Assembly (NCBI GenBank): GCA_002428485.1
Contig: DIWM01000001.1
Location: 1 to 51,762, forward strand
DNA: 51,762 nt
Reading direction: 5' to 3'
From: Deltaproteobacteria bacterium UBA6106
GTDB taxonomy: Bacteria > Desulfobacterota > Syntrophorhabdia > Syntrophorhabdales > Syntrophorhabdaceae
Part shown: positions 23,283 to 32,778 of the stretch, piece by piece
How the letters are laid out: every line of letters starts with the position of its first letter
Numbering within the stretch: position 1 is the stretch's first letter
The notes under the pieces: model-generated
The model's input: the letters and a program-made list of their open reading frames with translations, nothing else
What the model was told of the DNA's origin: nothing
Database searches by the model: none
Translations under genes and position numbers: made by a program

Positions 23283-23296
23283 CCGCCGGCTATTTT
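23276..23296 (+). terminator. Predicted intrinsic terminator of the MshM-like gene
   Basis: A perfect nine-base inverted repeat (AAAATAGCC and GGCTATTTT around GCC) includes the stop codon and ends in TATTTT. The GC part of the stem is short, so efficiency is uncertain. Confidence 0.55.
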
Positions 23297-23297
23297 G

Positions 23298-23606
23298 GCT
23301 CATGGCTCATAGCTGATAGCTCATAGCAAACCAAACAAATAAAAACAGGAAGACCAAGGAAACATTTGATGTGCGTGTATACTGCTTACTCGGGCCTTGC
23401 TGTTGCCATGAGCTATCAGCTATGAGCCATGAACAGGTCTTTCATGAAAAGGTTTTGCCATGAGCTATGAGCCATGAACAGGTCTTTCATTAAAAGGTTT
23501 TGCCATGAGCTATGAGCTATGAGCTATGAGCCATGAGCTATGAGCCATGAACAGGTCTTTCATGAAAAGGTTTTGCCATGAGCTATCAGCTATGAGCCAT
23601 GAGCTA
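23298..23606. repeat. Heptamer arrays and second composite minisatellite
   Basis: This 325-bp gap holds no gene. Four GCTCATR-type units lie at 23298-23325. From 23405 the opposite orientation appears, with a 24-base spacer (starting ACAGGTC, ending GGTTTT) at 23433, 23478 and 23551. The heptamer arrays between spacers are 21 and 49 bases, that is three and seven units. The last run ends beside the GH57 stop codon. Spacers contain the palindrome TTTCATGAAA (one copy changed to TTTCATTAAA). Confidence 0.9.
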
Positions 23607-23607
23607 A

Positions 23608-25752
23608 TTACACGTACCACATCTCCATCTCGAACGTCTCTGACGGGACCTTGATGGAAATGTATCCCCTCTTTGGTATCCTGTCCATGAACATGTCGTT
23701 CATTTTGAGGGAAAACCAGGCATCGATCTTTTCATTCTTCTCAACCCCGAGTGCGCTGAAGGGGATCTCCACTTCGAGGATGTCGGCGAACATCGCTGAA
23801 ACAGGCAGGGCGGAGTCGAGCCTGCTGTCTTTGATGGAATAGACGATCTTGGCATTTTCCTTTGCCATCAGGTTGATCTCAAATGAAACGTCGGCGACAT
23901 CCGCTATAAAGGCGTGATCGATATCGACCCTCAGGAAAAGAGATGCCTCGTTGAATCCGTAATAGCACCCCTTGATCAGGGTAACGGCCTCATGCATGGC
24001 TACCCCGTGGCCTTTTCCCGCGAAATACCCTGACCCCATCCATTCAAAGTAATTTGTTATCTTTCCGTCGATAATCGGCTTGATGAAGTCCACCGGCTCC
24101 CTGGCCGGCTTTGCCTCCCGGTCTTCGAGGATGATGGGGATGCTCAGGATCTCCGGCGGGTCCTTCCCGAGAAACCGGTATACATTCGCCAGGTTCTCGC
24201 GGAAAAGCAGATCAAAGATCTCGTCGTTTTCCGAGGAATGTTCATCACCGTACCACCAGAACCAGTCGCTCCCTTCGGCGATATAGATGGACTCCCAGGC
24301 ATCCTTGTTCTGTTTACCCGGGTCTTCAGACTCCAGGAAATCCCTTGTTTCGGCAAGCAGCGACCAGCCCGCGTTGTCCTCTACGTGGCCGATCCATATG
24401 GAAAAGTTGTGCCCGATCCACGAACCCGCAAAACAGTGGGAGAGGCTCCCCATATCCTCTGCGTCCTTGAGATATTCCGATATGGTGACAGGGACGATAT
24501 CCTTTTCCCTTAGGATCCCTTCGTAGAGGTAATTAAAAAAATCCCTCCCATCGTTCTTATAATTTTCCCAGGCGTTCTCGCCGTCCATGGCTATTGTGAC
24601 AAGGGGTTTCTTGATCCTGCCTTTTGCCGAATCCCCTATCCTCTTTATTCTCCTGAGGCAGTCGTTCGCCGCATCCTTGGCATCCATCCGCGAGTAGTGA
24701 AAGGATATGAGGTCTGAGAGGGACTGGTCCCTGAATATCATGTCGATGTGTCCGCCGTTATGCTCGTACCGGTAAGGCTTGTAGAGCAGTTCCGGATTGG
24801 ACAAGAATCCGCTTCCATCCCTTCTCGCGTCCCATTTGAGGCTCTGGAAAAGTATATCCTCGTCGGTGGCGAGCCACTGTATGCCGTGTTCTATATACAA
24901 GCGGAGGGCATCATCGCTGACAGACCCTTCAGGGGGCCACATGCCTCTCGGCGCATCCCGGAAGAGCTCCCGGAAAAGCCGGATGGCTTCGTCCATCTGG
25001 GATGAGGCGTCTTCCGGCTTTGCAAAGAGCTTTTCAGGGAGCGCTGCGGTGGGGATCGATTCCCTGGCAACCCTGCTGTCAATAAGGAGCGGTATGATCG
25101 GGTGGTAAAAGGGGGAGGTGGATAATTCGATGATGCCGGCTGATGCGAGCTCTCTGTAAAGCGGTATGATGCCCTGGAGGATCTTTTTCTGTACATCCTC
25201 CAGGATGCATTTATCGTCCTCGGAAAAGGCCCTTCCTTTTTTCTTAAGATACTGCAGGCTGTCATATTGGTCGTAAAAGGACGGGTCTATCCAGGCAAGG
25301 AAGAACAGGACCTGGATGTCCCGGAAGTCTTCGTCGTTAAAATAATCCTTGATCTTTTCAACGGCATCCCTGGGATAATAAAAACCTCGCCTGTTCAGCA
25401 GTTCATAGAACCGGGGGTGGGGTTTGATCATGTTGTCCCAGTTCGCGTTGAAAAAATTCGTGAGGATAAAGACCTTTTCGTCTGCCGTCAGGTCTTTCGG
25501 GGGCTTTTTGAATACCTGAAGATATGAGTCCTTCGCCTCCAGGTTTTGATAATCAATGAGCTGGAGGAGGAGAGAGGGGACGACGTTGAAATTCTGCTTC
25601 AGCCCGTCAAAATCCTTCAGCATTGCGGCCATATCAAGATAATCTTTGGTGCCATGAAGCAGTACCCATGGAAGGAGGTACTCCCCTGTGTAAAGGTTCT
25701 TGTAGTAAGGCTGATGCATGTGCCAGAGGAAGGAAAGATAGACGGAGTCCAT
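23608..25752 (-). CDS. Glycoside hydrolase family 57 (amylase/glucanotransferase type)
   Basis: This 714-residue cytoplasmic enzyme acts on alpha-glucans. The GH57 landmarks are present: FLWHMHQPYY near the N-terminus, the nucleophile Glu in RGMWPPEGSVSDDAL, and the acid Asp in AMDGENAWENY. A C-terminal part (about 550-714) is beta-rich, as in longer GH57 proteins. The family contains alpha-amylases, 4-alpha-glucanotransferases and branching enzymes, and the sequence does not separate them by eye. GAGGTG precedes the ATG. It probably serves storage-glycogen metabolism. Confidence 0.9.
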   Translation of the reverse strand: MDSVYLSFLWHMHQPYYKNLYTGEYLLPWVLLHGTKDYLDMAAMLKDFDGLKQNFNVVPSLLLQLIDYQNLEAKDSYLQVFKKPPKDLTADEKVFILTNFFNANWDNMIKPHPRFYELLNRRGFYYPRDAVEKIKDYFNDEDFRDIQVLFFLAWIDPSFYDQYDSLQYLKKKGRAFSEDDKCILEDVQKKILQGIIPLYRELASAGIIELSTSPFYHPIIPLLIDSRVARESIPTAALPEKLFAKPEDASSQMDEAIRLFRELFRDAPRGMWPPEGSVSDDALRLYIEHGIQWLATDEDILFQSLKWDARRDGSGFLSNPELLYKPYRYEHNGGHIDMIFRDQSLSDLISFHYSRMDAKDAANDCLRRIKRIGDSAKGRIKKPLVTIAMDGENAWENYKNDGRDFFNYLYEGILREKDIVPVTISEYLKDAEDMGSLSHCFAGSWIGHNFSIWIGHVEDNAGWSLLAETRDFLESEDPGKQNKDAWESIYIAEGSDWFWWYGDEHSSENDEIFDLLFRENLANVYRFLGKDPPEILSIPIILEDREAKPAREPVDFIKPIIDGKITNYFEWMGSGYFAGKGHGVAMHEAVTLIKGCYYGFNEASLFLRVDIDHAFIADVADVSFEINLMAKENAKIVYSIKDSRLDSALPVSAMFADILEVEIPFSALGVEKNEKIDAWFSLKMNDMFMDRIPKRGYISIKVPSETFEMEMWYV

Positions 25753-25833
25753 GTTAAGAGCACCTCATACCTTCAGTATTATCGGTCATGGCGGATAATT
25801 CATAAATAAGCAAGAAACTTATCCGGCATATCT

Positions 25834-26313
25834 TTATACCTCAATATGCCGGAAGGTTATTTCCCCGCTTTTATCTATCTCAATCATTCCCACGGTGCCT
25901 TTATGCGAATAGGAGCCCCTGTAGCTGCCGGGGTTGAACATGATCACCCCTCCCCTTTTTTTATTCGCCGGGGCGTGGGAGTGTCCGAATATGATGATAT
26001 CGACATCCCTGAACTCTCCAAAGACAACATCCTCGATGGTATGGGGCGATCCCCTGCCGTGGATTATTCCGATCTTCTTCCCCATTATCAGCTCAACGCG
26101 TTTCACGGGGAGGAGCGAGCCCAGGTCATGATCATCCATGTTGCCCCTGACCGCCTTAAGGTCCCAGTTGGAGAGGTAATCGTACACAGCGACGGACGTC
26201 ATGTCGCCCCCGTGGATTATCATATCCACGTCGCTGAATTGCCCTTTCAGCATCTTTTTGAAGTCTTCCGTGACGCTTATAAGATGGGTATCGGAAAGCA
26301 CGCCTATTTTCAT
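25834..26313 (-). CDS. YfcE/MJ0936-type metallophosphoesterase
   Basis: This 159-residue two-metal phosphodiesterase has the motifs SDTHL (D8, H10), HGGDM, RGNMDDH, IIHGRG and GHSHAP in order, and MFNPGSYRG near the end. These are all metal and phosphate ligands of the family. Relatives hydrolyse model phosphodiesters; the natural substrate is unknown. It is divergent from the prenyltransferase gene and follows GH57 by 80 bp on the same strand in the upstream position. Confidence 0.92.
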   Translation of the reverse strand: MKIGVLSDTHLISVTEDFKKMLKGQFSDVDMIIHGGDMTSVAVYDYLSNWDLKAVRGNMDDHDLGSLLPVKRVELIMGKKIGIIHGRGSPHTIEDVVFGEFRDVDIIIFGHSHAPANKKRGGVIMFNPGSYRGSYSHKGTVGMIEIDKSGEITFRHIEV

Positions 26314-26379
26314 TGCACCGATGCTTAATGTATAGAAAAAAAACAGCTATGTCAATGAAAGCAGCGCTATAAATAGCAC

Positions 26380-26408
26380 TTGCCGAAATTGCCTGAAAAT
26401 ATTATATT
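26380..26408 (+). promoter_or_regulatory. Predicted promoter of the prenyltransferase-CPBP operon
   Basis: TTGCCG (26380-26385) and TATATT (26403-26408) are separated by 17 bases. Transcription would begin only a few bases before the AGGAGG ribosome site, giving a very short leader. Confidence 0.45.
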
Positions 26409-26425
26409 ATTTGCAGGAGGTTGCA

Positions 26426-27340
26426 ATGTCGTACATTTCTCTATGGTGGAGGGCTTCCCGTCCCTTTACCTTTACGATGAGCGTGCTCCCCCCGATCATA
26501 GGGGTGATCGCGGTAAAGATAGAACACCCCGGATTCGGCCTTAACTGGCTCAACCTTATCCTGACCATGGTCGGCTGCGTCCTCGCCCATGCCGGCGCCA
26601 ACCTGGTCGGCGATTATTTTGATTTCAAGAACAGGGTCGACCGCGAAGGGACGTTCGGGTCAAGCGGCGTCCTTACGGGAAAACTCGCCGAACCAAAGAC
26701 GATCCTGGCCGGGGCGATCGTCGTTTATATAGTCGCCTCACTTATCGGCATCTATCTTGCCTTTTCAATCCTGAACGGCAAGGTCCTTCTCTGGCTCATC
26801 CTCATCGGCGCGGTGCTGGGATTTTTCTATACGGTGAAACCCTTTGCCTTCAAGTACCGCGCGCTCGGCGATATCGCCGTGTTCATCTCCTTCGGGCCGG
26901 CCATGACCCTCGGCACATACTATGTCCAGATCCAGCAATTCTCCTGGGGGCCCATCCTGTATGCCATCCCTTTTGCCTTTCTGGTGGATGCCGTTCTCCA
27001 CGGTAATAATTTGAGGGATATCAAAAATGATTCTGTGGTGAACATCAAAACCGTCGCGATCCTCATCGGCGAAAGGAATGCGAAATTTATGTACTACGGC
27101 CTCGTCCTCAGTTCATACCTTTCCGTCATCGTCCTCATCCTTGCGAACCAGCTTCCTTTAATCTCCCTTGCGACGCTCCTGTCGCTTCCGCTGGCGATAA
27201 AGCTCATCAGGATCGTCCATTCGAAAGAGAGGCAGCCGGAGCAGCAGTTCATGATGATCGATGCCGCCACCGCACAGCTTCACTCGGCGTTCGGCGGGCT
27301 GTTCCTTCTCTCCCTTCTCGCGCAGTACCTGATGCAGTAG
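26426..27340 (+). CDS. menA: UbiA-family prenyltransferase, MenA-like
   Basis: This 304-residue membrane protein has about eight to nine hydrophobic helices. It carries the first Asp-rich motif in NLVGDYFDFKNRVDREG and the second region in DAVLHGNNLRDIKND, as in 1,4-dihydroxy-2-naphthoate polyprenyltransferase, which makes demethylmenaquinone. The ATG at 26426 sits five to six bases after AGGAGG; an upstream in-frame TTG overlaps that site. The menaquinone role fits an anaerobic respirer, but other UbiA substrates cannot be excluded. Confidence 0.85.
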   Translation: MSYISLWWRASRPFTFTMSVLPPIIGVIAVKIEHPGFGLNWLNLILTMVGCVLAHAGANLVGDYFDFKNRVDREGTFGSSGVLTGKLAEPKTILAGAIVVYIVASLIGIYLAFSILNGKVLLWLILIGAVLGFFYTVKPFAFKYRALGDIAVFISFGPAMTLGTYYVQIQQFSWGPILYAIPFAFLVDAVLHGNNLRDIKNDSVVNIKTVAILIGERNAKFMYYGLVLSSYLSVIVLILANQLPLISLATLLSLPLAIKLIRIVHSKERQPEQQFMMIDAATAQLHSAFGGLFLLSLLAQYLMQ

Positions 27341-27344
27341 CGTT

Positions 27345-27992
27345 ATGACATTGACCGGCAGATACGCCTGGTGGGTTGTTGCGCTCAGCATCCTCCTTGC
27401 CTTTTTCCTCTGGTACGCAACATTCATCGTCAGGCCTTTTAATTTCTGGCTTACAATGACATTCAACACCGTGCTCCTCAGCGTCATCTCCTTTGCCTCC
27501 GGAAAAATTCCCTGGCAGAAAAGAGAGTGGAGCCTGCGGAACACCGGCATCGGCATCCTTGCTGCGATAGCGCTCTACGGGATCTTCTGGCTTGGCCACG
27601 AAATGCTCGTTCTCGCGGGCGCTTATGCAGGCCTGCTTCCCCGGAGGGCAGAGAACCTGAACGCTATATACGCAAGCCGCGCGGAGCTGCCTCAGTACCT
27701 TATCGCTGTCCTGCTTTTCTTTCCCATCGGTTTTGGAGAGGAGATATACTGGCGGGGCTTTATCCAGAGGTTTTTCCTGACGAGGTGGGGTAAAGGCGCT
27801 GCATTCCTCCTCACGGTCGTTCTTTACACGGGCGTGCACCTGTCCACGTGGAACCCCGTTCTTATTCTTGCCTCCTTTATCTGCGGGGTGTACTGGAGCG
27901 GGCTTTACTGGTATACGGGGAGCCTCGTGCCTGTCCTCATATCACACATGCTCTGGGACCCTTTTATCTTTGTCATCGCACCTATAAAATAG
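27345..27992 (+). CDS. CPBP-family intramembrane metalloprotease
   Basis: This 215-residue membrane protein has the CPBP/Abi motifs: FGEEIYWRGF (EExxxR), a membrane helix with VLYTGVHLS (His), and ISHMLWDP. It begins four bases after the prenyltransferase stop, so the two are probably cotranscribed. Relatives process prenylated or membrane proteins or act in bacteriocin immunity; the target is unknown. Confidence 0.87.
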   Translation: MTLTGRYAWWVVALSILLAFFLWYATFIVRPFNFWLTMTFNTVLLSVISFASGKIPWQKREWSLRNTGIGILAAIALYGIFWLGHEMLVLAGAYAGLLPRRAENLNAIYASRAELPQYLIAVLLFFPIGFGEEIYWRGFIQRFFLTRWGKGAAFLLTVVLYTGVHLSTWNPVLILASFICGVYWSGLYWYTGSLVPVLISHMLWDPFIFVIAPIK

Positions 27993-28023
27993 ACTACTAT
28001 CGGCAAAAACAATAAATTTTACT

Positions 28024-28064
28024 TGACAAAGACAGAAATGATTCTTATTTTATAATAATTCTAA
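28024..28064 (+). promoter_or_regulatory. perR promoter with a PerR-box-like operator
   Basis: TTGACA (28024-28028 and the next base) and TATTTT are 17 bases apart. At 28050-28064 lies TTATAATAATTCTAA, which matches the PerR box TTATAATNATTATAA in all but one defined position. It overlaps the end of the -10 and the transcription start region, the expected place for autorepression. Confidence 0.72.
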
Positions 28065-28109
28065 TTTAGGAATATTTTAAAAAAGTAAAATTCGGGCGGT
28101 GATAAGAAT

Positions 28110-28511
28110 ATGAAGATGACCCCACAGAGGATGGCAATACTTAAGTATCTTGACGGCAACAGGGCCCATCCGTCTGCTGCTGATGTCCATAGGGCAGTCG
28201 CGGACGGGTTTCCTACCATGTCCCTTGCCACGGTCTACAACACCATGGAGACATTGAAAGAAAAAGGCATGGTCGTAGAACTCGCCATCGACCCCGACAA
28301 GAAGCGTTTCGATCCCAACCCTGAACCCCATCATCACCTCATATGCGTTCATTGTAAAGAGATCGTAGACGTCCACAGCAACTTCTCCCTGGATCTCTCT
28401 GAAAAGGAAAGAAGCAACTTCGATATCATAGGGAACCACGTTGATTTCTACGGGGTATGCCCGAAATGCAGAAAGAAAAACAAGAACGGTTTGCACACAA
28501 AATCATATTAG
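28110..28511 (+). CDS. perR: Fur-family repressor, PerR type
   Basis: This 133-residue Fur-family protein has a winged-helix N-terminus (MTPQRMAILKYLDGNRAHPSAADV; SLATVYNTMETLKEKGMV recognition helix), metal ligands in PEPHHHLICVHC, and a second CPKC for structural zinc. PerR is favoured over Fur because the operator upstream fits the PerR consensus and a rubredoxin gene follows, as in peroxide-defence loci of anaerobes. It should sense peroxide through metal-catalysed His oxidation. Confidence 0.87.
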   Translation: MKMTPQRMAILKYLDGNRAHPSAADVHRAVADGFPTMSLATVYNTMETLKEKGMVVELAIDPDKKRFDPNPEPHHHLICVHCKEIVDVHSNFSLDLSEKERSNFDIIGNHVDFYGVCPKCRKKNKNGLHTKSY

Positions 28512-28521
28512 GAGGTACGGT

Positions 28522-28656
28522 ATGGTCTATACATGTTCGGTATGCGGTTATCAGTACGACGAAAAAAGCGAGAAGGTTCCTTTCGACAAACTGCCTGACG
28601 ACTGGCACTGCCCGATCTGCAACGCGCCGAAGAGCGCCTTCGAGAAAACATCGTGA
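28522..28656 (+). CDS. Rubredoxin
   Basis: This 44-residue one-iron electron carrier has the two CxxC pairs (CSVCGY and CPICNAPK) and the PDDWHCP core. AGGAGG lies before the ATG at 28522, ten bases after perR. It is somewhat shorter than the usual 52 or so residues, in the loop between the cysteine pairs. It probably feeds electrons to rubrerythrin or another oxygen- or peroxide-reducing enzyme not in the window. Its stop abuts the stop of the convergent gene. Confidence 0.95.
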   Translation: MVYTCSVCGYQYDEKSEKVPFDKLPDDWHCPICNAPKSAFEKTS

Positions 28657-29238
28657 TCAGAAATTGATCTTGAATTTGACGCGCCACCCGTTGTCCTGGG
28701 CTTCAAAGGAGGCGTTCTCTTTGCGGTCCAGCTTCACTCCGCGGCCGAGCAGGACCTCGCCGAAAGGCGTCACCTTGTAACCGAGCATTACCTCTGCCTT
28801 ATACTCTTTCTCGGCTGTCCTTTTGACACCGGTGACGTCAAGGCTTTCTATCTTGGCAAGGTTTATATATATACTGTCTTCAGACCCGTTTTCAGGCCTG
28901 ACAAGGTACGGGGTTGCCTTTTCCGTGAATTCAACGGCATAGGCCGTGTTTAACCCCTTCGCAAGGTCTTTCCCGGATATCAGCTTCAACTTAACGTACC
29001 CTGCCTCTTCGAGTTTTCTGTATTTGTCTACTGTCTTTTCGTCGGAGCCTATATAATAAAAGTTCGGATATTTCTGATAACGCTCAAGGGATTCGAGCTT
29101 GCCTTCCTGTTTAACGACGCCCCGAATAAGCTTTTTTGCCTCTTCCTCCGTAAGTTCTTCTGCGCGAATGCCCGCGGTCAATCCACTGAACAATAGAATG
29201 GCGCTCAAGACCACGAATACCATTTTTTTCAATAACAT
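28657..29238 (-). CDS. Secreted protein of unknown function
   Basis: The family of this 193-residue protein is not recognised. It has a Sec signal peptide (MLLKKMVFVVLSAILLFSGLTAGIRAEE, cleavage probably after IRA) and a mixed alpha/beta body with many charged residues, ending in WRVKFKINF, which could be a terminal membrane or beta strand. The start at 29238 gives the best signal peptide; two ATGs lie 6-8 codons upstream. Its stop codon touches the rubredoxin stop (TGATCA), so the genes converge without a terminator. Confidence 0.7.
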   Translation of the reverse strand: MLLKKMVFVVLSAILLFSGLTAGIRAEELTEEEAKKLIRGVVKQEGKLESLERYQKYPNFYYIGSDEKTVDKYRKLEEAGYVKLKLISGKDLAKGLNTAYAVEFTEKATPYLVRPENGSEDSIYINLAKIESLDVTGVKRTAEKEYKAEVMLGYKVTPFGEVLLGRGVKLDRKENASFEAQDNGWRVKFKINF

Positions 29239-29378
29239 CTTATGGCGACCTGTCATCTGCATTCTTTGTTATGCGCTCTTTTCATTATAAACATGTAGAG
29301 AGGCCGCCGTCAATCTCCTAATACATTTGGAACCTTCGGAGCAGCTCTTCAAATGTCAATTGTTTGCCTCCGGCACCC

Positions 29379-29443
29379 CCTCTCCCTGGCCCTCTCCCGC
29401 CAGGGGAGAGGGAACAGTGTCACCCCGCAGCAAGCTGTGGGGA
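29379..29443. repeat. Two REP-like hairpins
   Basis: The first hairpin (29379-29413) pairs CCCTCTCCCTGGC with GCCAGGGGAGAGGG around CCTCTCCC, with one bulged G. The second (29424-29443) pairs CCCCGCAGC with GCTGTGGGG around AA, with one G-U pair. Both look like widespread extragenic palindromes. They lie in the 334-bp gap 29239-29572, which holds no gene. Confidence 0.7.
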
Positions 29444-29488
29444 ATCATCCGGGTCCAAAACGAGGACAAGTATGCATTTGTTTAGAAC

Positions 29489-29584
29489 ATTTAATATTCG
29501 AATTTTGATATTGTTTAGTGCTTCGAGCTTAGGATTTCGTGCTTGATCTTGCTATGAGCTATGAGCTATGAGCTATGAGCCGTG
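29489..29584. repeat. Heptamer runs (WTTYRAW, GYTTMGN, GAGCYAT)
   Basis: Degenerate units ATTTAAT, ATTCGAA and TTTTGAT occupy 29489-29509. Five GCTTMGN-like units follow at 29513-29547, then four exact GCTATGA units at 29551-29578 and GCCGTG. The last run supplies the stop codon of the methyltransferase at 29573-29575. Confidence 0.7.
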
Positions 29585-30184
29585 TCGCGTCTTACGGATC
29601 AGCGCCCACAAACCCCCTTCCGAAAGGATCTCAACGCTGCCTTTGATGCCGCTGGATTCTATGTCTTTTAACAACCTCTTTTCGTCCGTTTCGGTCTTCC
29701 CGAGAAACATATTGAGCTCTTTTGACCGTTCGCCGATCTTCCTTATGACAGCTCCCGGGGTCGATCTTCCGAATCCTCCGCCAACAACGGCCAGCCCGTC
29801 CTCCCTGAGCACCCTGTAGACCGCACGAAAATCTGTCTGGAAGATATCCGGGAAAAATAACGCCCCCCGGAACACGATAAGATCAAAGCTGTCGTCGCCG
29901 AGGCCTGTCAGGGCGGGATCGGTCGCTATCACCGCGACCTTGCCGTCGAGGCCAAGCCTTTTCACCTCCTGCCGGAAGAATTGATCTATTCCTTGCGGGA
30001 AGGTCCCGATTGAAAAAGATTCTCCTGTCCTGTCCCTGCACAATTCAAATATAGTGCCGCAGAAAGGGCCCATCTCAAGGACATTGCCATCGGCACGCCC
30101 ATACAATTTACCTATATCTCTCGCGAGGTGCGGGTAAACAGAATCCCAGAGGTGGTAGAGTTCTATGAAATGCCGCAAGTCCAT
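29573..30184 (-). CDS. Class I SAM-dependent methyltransferase-like protein
   Basis: This 203-residue Rossmann-fold protein has motif I in VLEMGPFCGTIFEL, the post-I acidic region near the DPALTGLGDDSFDLIVFRG segment, and YRVLREDGLAVVGGGFGR as the motif after strand 5. The glycine pattern of motif I is atypical (GPFCG instead of GxGxG). Substrate is unknown. GGAGATC precedes the ATG. The last codons (HGS and TAG) come from a heptamer repeat. Confidence 0.78.
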   Translation of the reverse strand: MDLRHFIELYHLWDSVYPHLARDIGKLYGRADGNVLEMGPFCGTIFELCRDRTGESFSIGTFPQGIDQFFRQEVKRLGLDGKVAVIATDPALTGLGDDSFDLIVFRGALFFPDIFQTDFRAVYRVLREDGLAVVGGGFGRSTPGAVIRKIGERSKELNMFLGKTETDEKRLLKDIESSGIKGSVEILSEGGLWALIRKTRHGS

Positions 30185-30204
30185 GTGATCTCCAGTAAAA
30201 AATA

Positions 30205-30357
30205 GCTCATAGCTCTTGGCTCATGGCTCATAGAAAACCAAATAAACCAGCTAACAATCATAGCGTATCAGAAGAACCGAACAAACTCAAGGAGCTAGAA
30301 CTAAAAAAAAACCAGAGAAACTGGGTTAATTGCTGATGGCTGATCGGCTGATAGCTG
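30205..30357. repeat. GCTCATR and GCTGATR heptamers before htrA
   Basis: Four units at 30205-30232 (GCTCATA, GCTCTTG, GCTCATG, GCTCATA) are followed by GAAAACC. A GCTGATR-type run near 30327-30357 has one extra base between units. The remainder of the 285-bp gap is AT-rich and holds the htrA promoter. Confidence 0.75.
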
Positions 30358-30381
30358 TATAAATAAATGTCATCGCGAGGG

Positions 30382-30410
30382 TTGACCTTGCGGCGTTCAG
30401 GTCTTATTTA
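30382..30410 (+). promoter_or_regulatory. Predicted htrA promoter
   Basis: TTGACC (30382-30387) and TATTTA (30405-30410) are 17 bases apart, followed by TTATATATAA. The start of transcription would be about 50 bases before the GTG codon. Confidence 0.5.
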
Positions 30411-30469
30411 TTATATATAACTGTTGGATGTATCATGTAAAATCTTACGATAAAAACAAGGAGGGCTCA

Positions 30470-31909
<1,440 letters not shown>

Positions 31910-31928
31910 GAGTCAATAAGGATCATCA

Positions 31929-32627
31929 ATGCATCCACAGCAGATAACTGACAGCATATACCGAGTCGGTGGACCCGACCTCACGGATGCACGGGATGGC
32001 CTTGCCTATCTTTTAGACTTCGGTGAATTGGCGCTCATCGATTGCGGCTCGGGGTTCGGGTTCAAACGTATGATACAGAATATTGAGCGCCTCGGCTTTG
32101 ATCCTGGCACGATCAAAACAGTCATCCTAACGCACTGCCACGTAGACCACATCGGCGGCGCCCATCTCTTCCAGTCGCATTTCGGCTCACAACTCATTAT
32201 GCACGACCTCGACGCAGCAATCGTCGGACGGGCCGACACGAGGCTTACAGCCGCATTTTGCTTCAACGTCGACCTTCAGCCCCTCCGCGTTGACACAAAG
32301 CTCTCCGGCGATGAAGGCCACCTGCTTATCGGCTCCCAGGAACTCCGCTGGATACATACACCGGGCCACACGCCCGGGTCTATCTCGGTCTACTTCGACA
32401 ATAGCGGCAGCAGAACGCTCTTTGCCCAGGATATTGCCGCGCCGCTTCTCAAAGAGTTCGATTGTGATCCCGACGCCTGGATGGAATCGGTCCAGAGCTT
32501 GTCCGCCCTGGAGGCAGATATGCTCTGCGACGGCCATTCAGGCGCCTACACACCAAAAAGCGCTGTCATGAAATACCTCGAATACTGCGTCGCATCCCAG
32601 TACCAGCAAGGATATATAAAACTGTGA
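31929..32627 (+). CDS. MBL-fold metallohydrolase
   Basis: This 232-residue metallo-beta-lactamase-fold enzyme has the metal motif THCHVDHIGG (HxHxDH), the later His in HTPGHTPGSISVY, FAQDIAAPLL with the bridging Asp, and CDGHSG. The set fits hydroxyacylglutathione-hydrolase-like family members; substrate is unknown. AAGGATC lies before the ATG, 19 bp after htrA, so cotranscription is likely. Confidence 0.9.
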   Translation: MHPQQITDSIYRVGGPDLTDARDGLAYLLDFGELALIDCGSGFGFKRMIQNIERLGFDPGTIKTVILTHCHVDHIGGAHLFQSHFGSQLIMHDLDAAIVGRADTRLTAAFCFNVDLQPLRVDTKLSGDEGHLLIGSQELRWIHTPGHTPGSISVYFDNSGSRTLFAQDIAAPLLKEFDCDPDAWMESVQSLSALEADMLCDGHSGAYTPKSAVMKYLEYCVASQYQQGYIKL

Positions 32628-32640
32628 AAGGATAAAAACC

Positions 32641-32778
32641 GTATATAGTATATAGTAATTCGTATATCGAGGAACTAAACTGACTTTATTGTAAAACCGT
32701 ATATAGTTATATCGTAGATAGTACAGGCCGTAGGTCGACATACTATATACGACATACGATATACTATATACTGTATAC
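32641..32778. repeat. GTATATM heptamers, direct then inverted, between convergent genes
   Basis: Four direct units lie at 32641-32668. A looser direct run follows at 32699-32736 with one or two extra bases, then six reverse-complement units at 32737-32778 (GACATAC to TGTATAC). The inverted arrays could fold into a long AT-rich hairpin between two convergent genes. The end of the ACT gene (codons VYSI and TAG) lies inside the inverted array. Confidence 0.85.
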
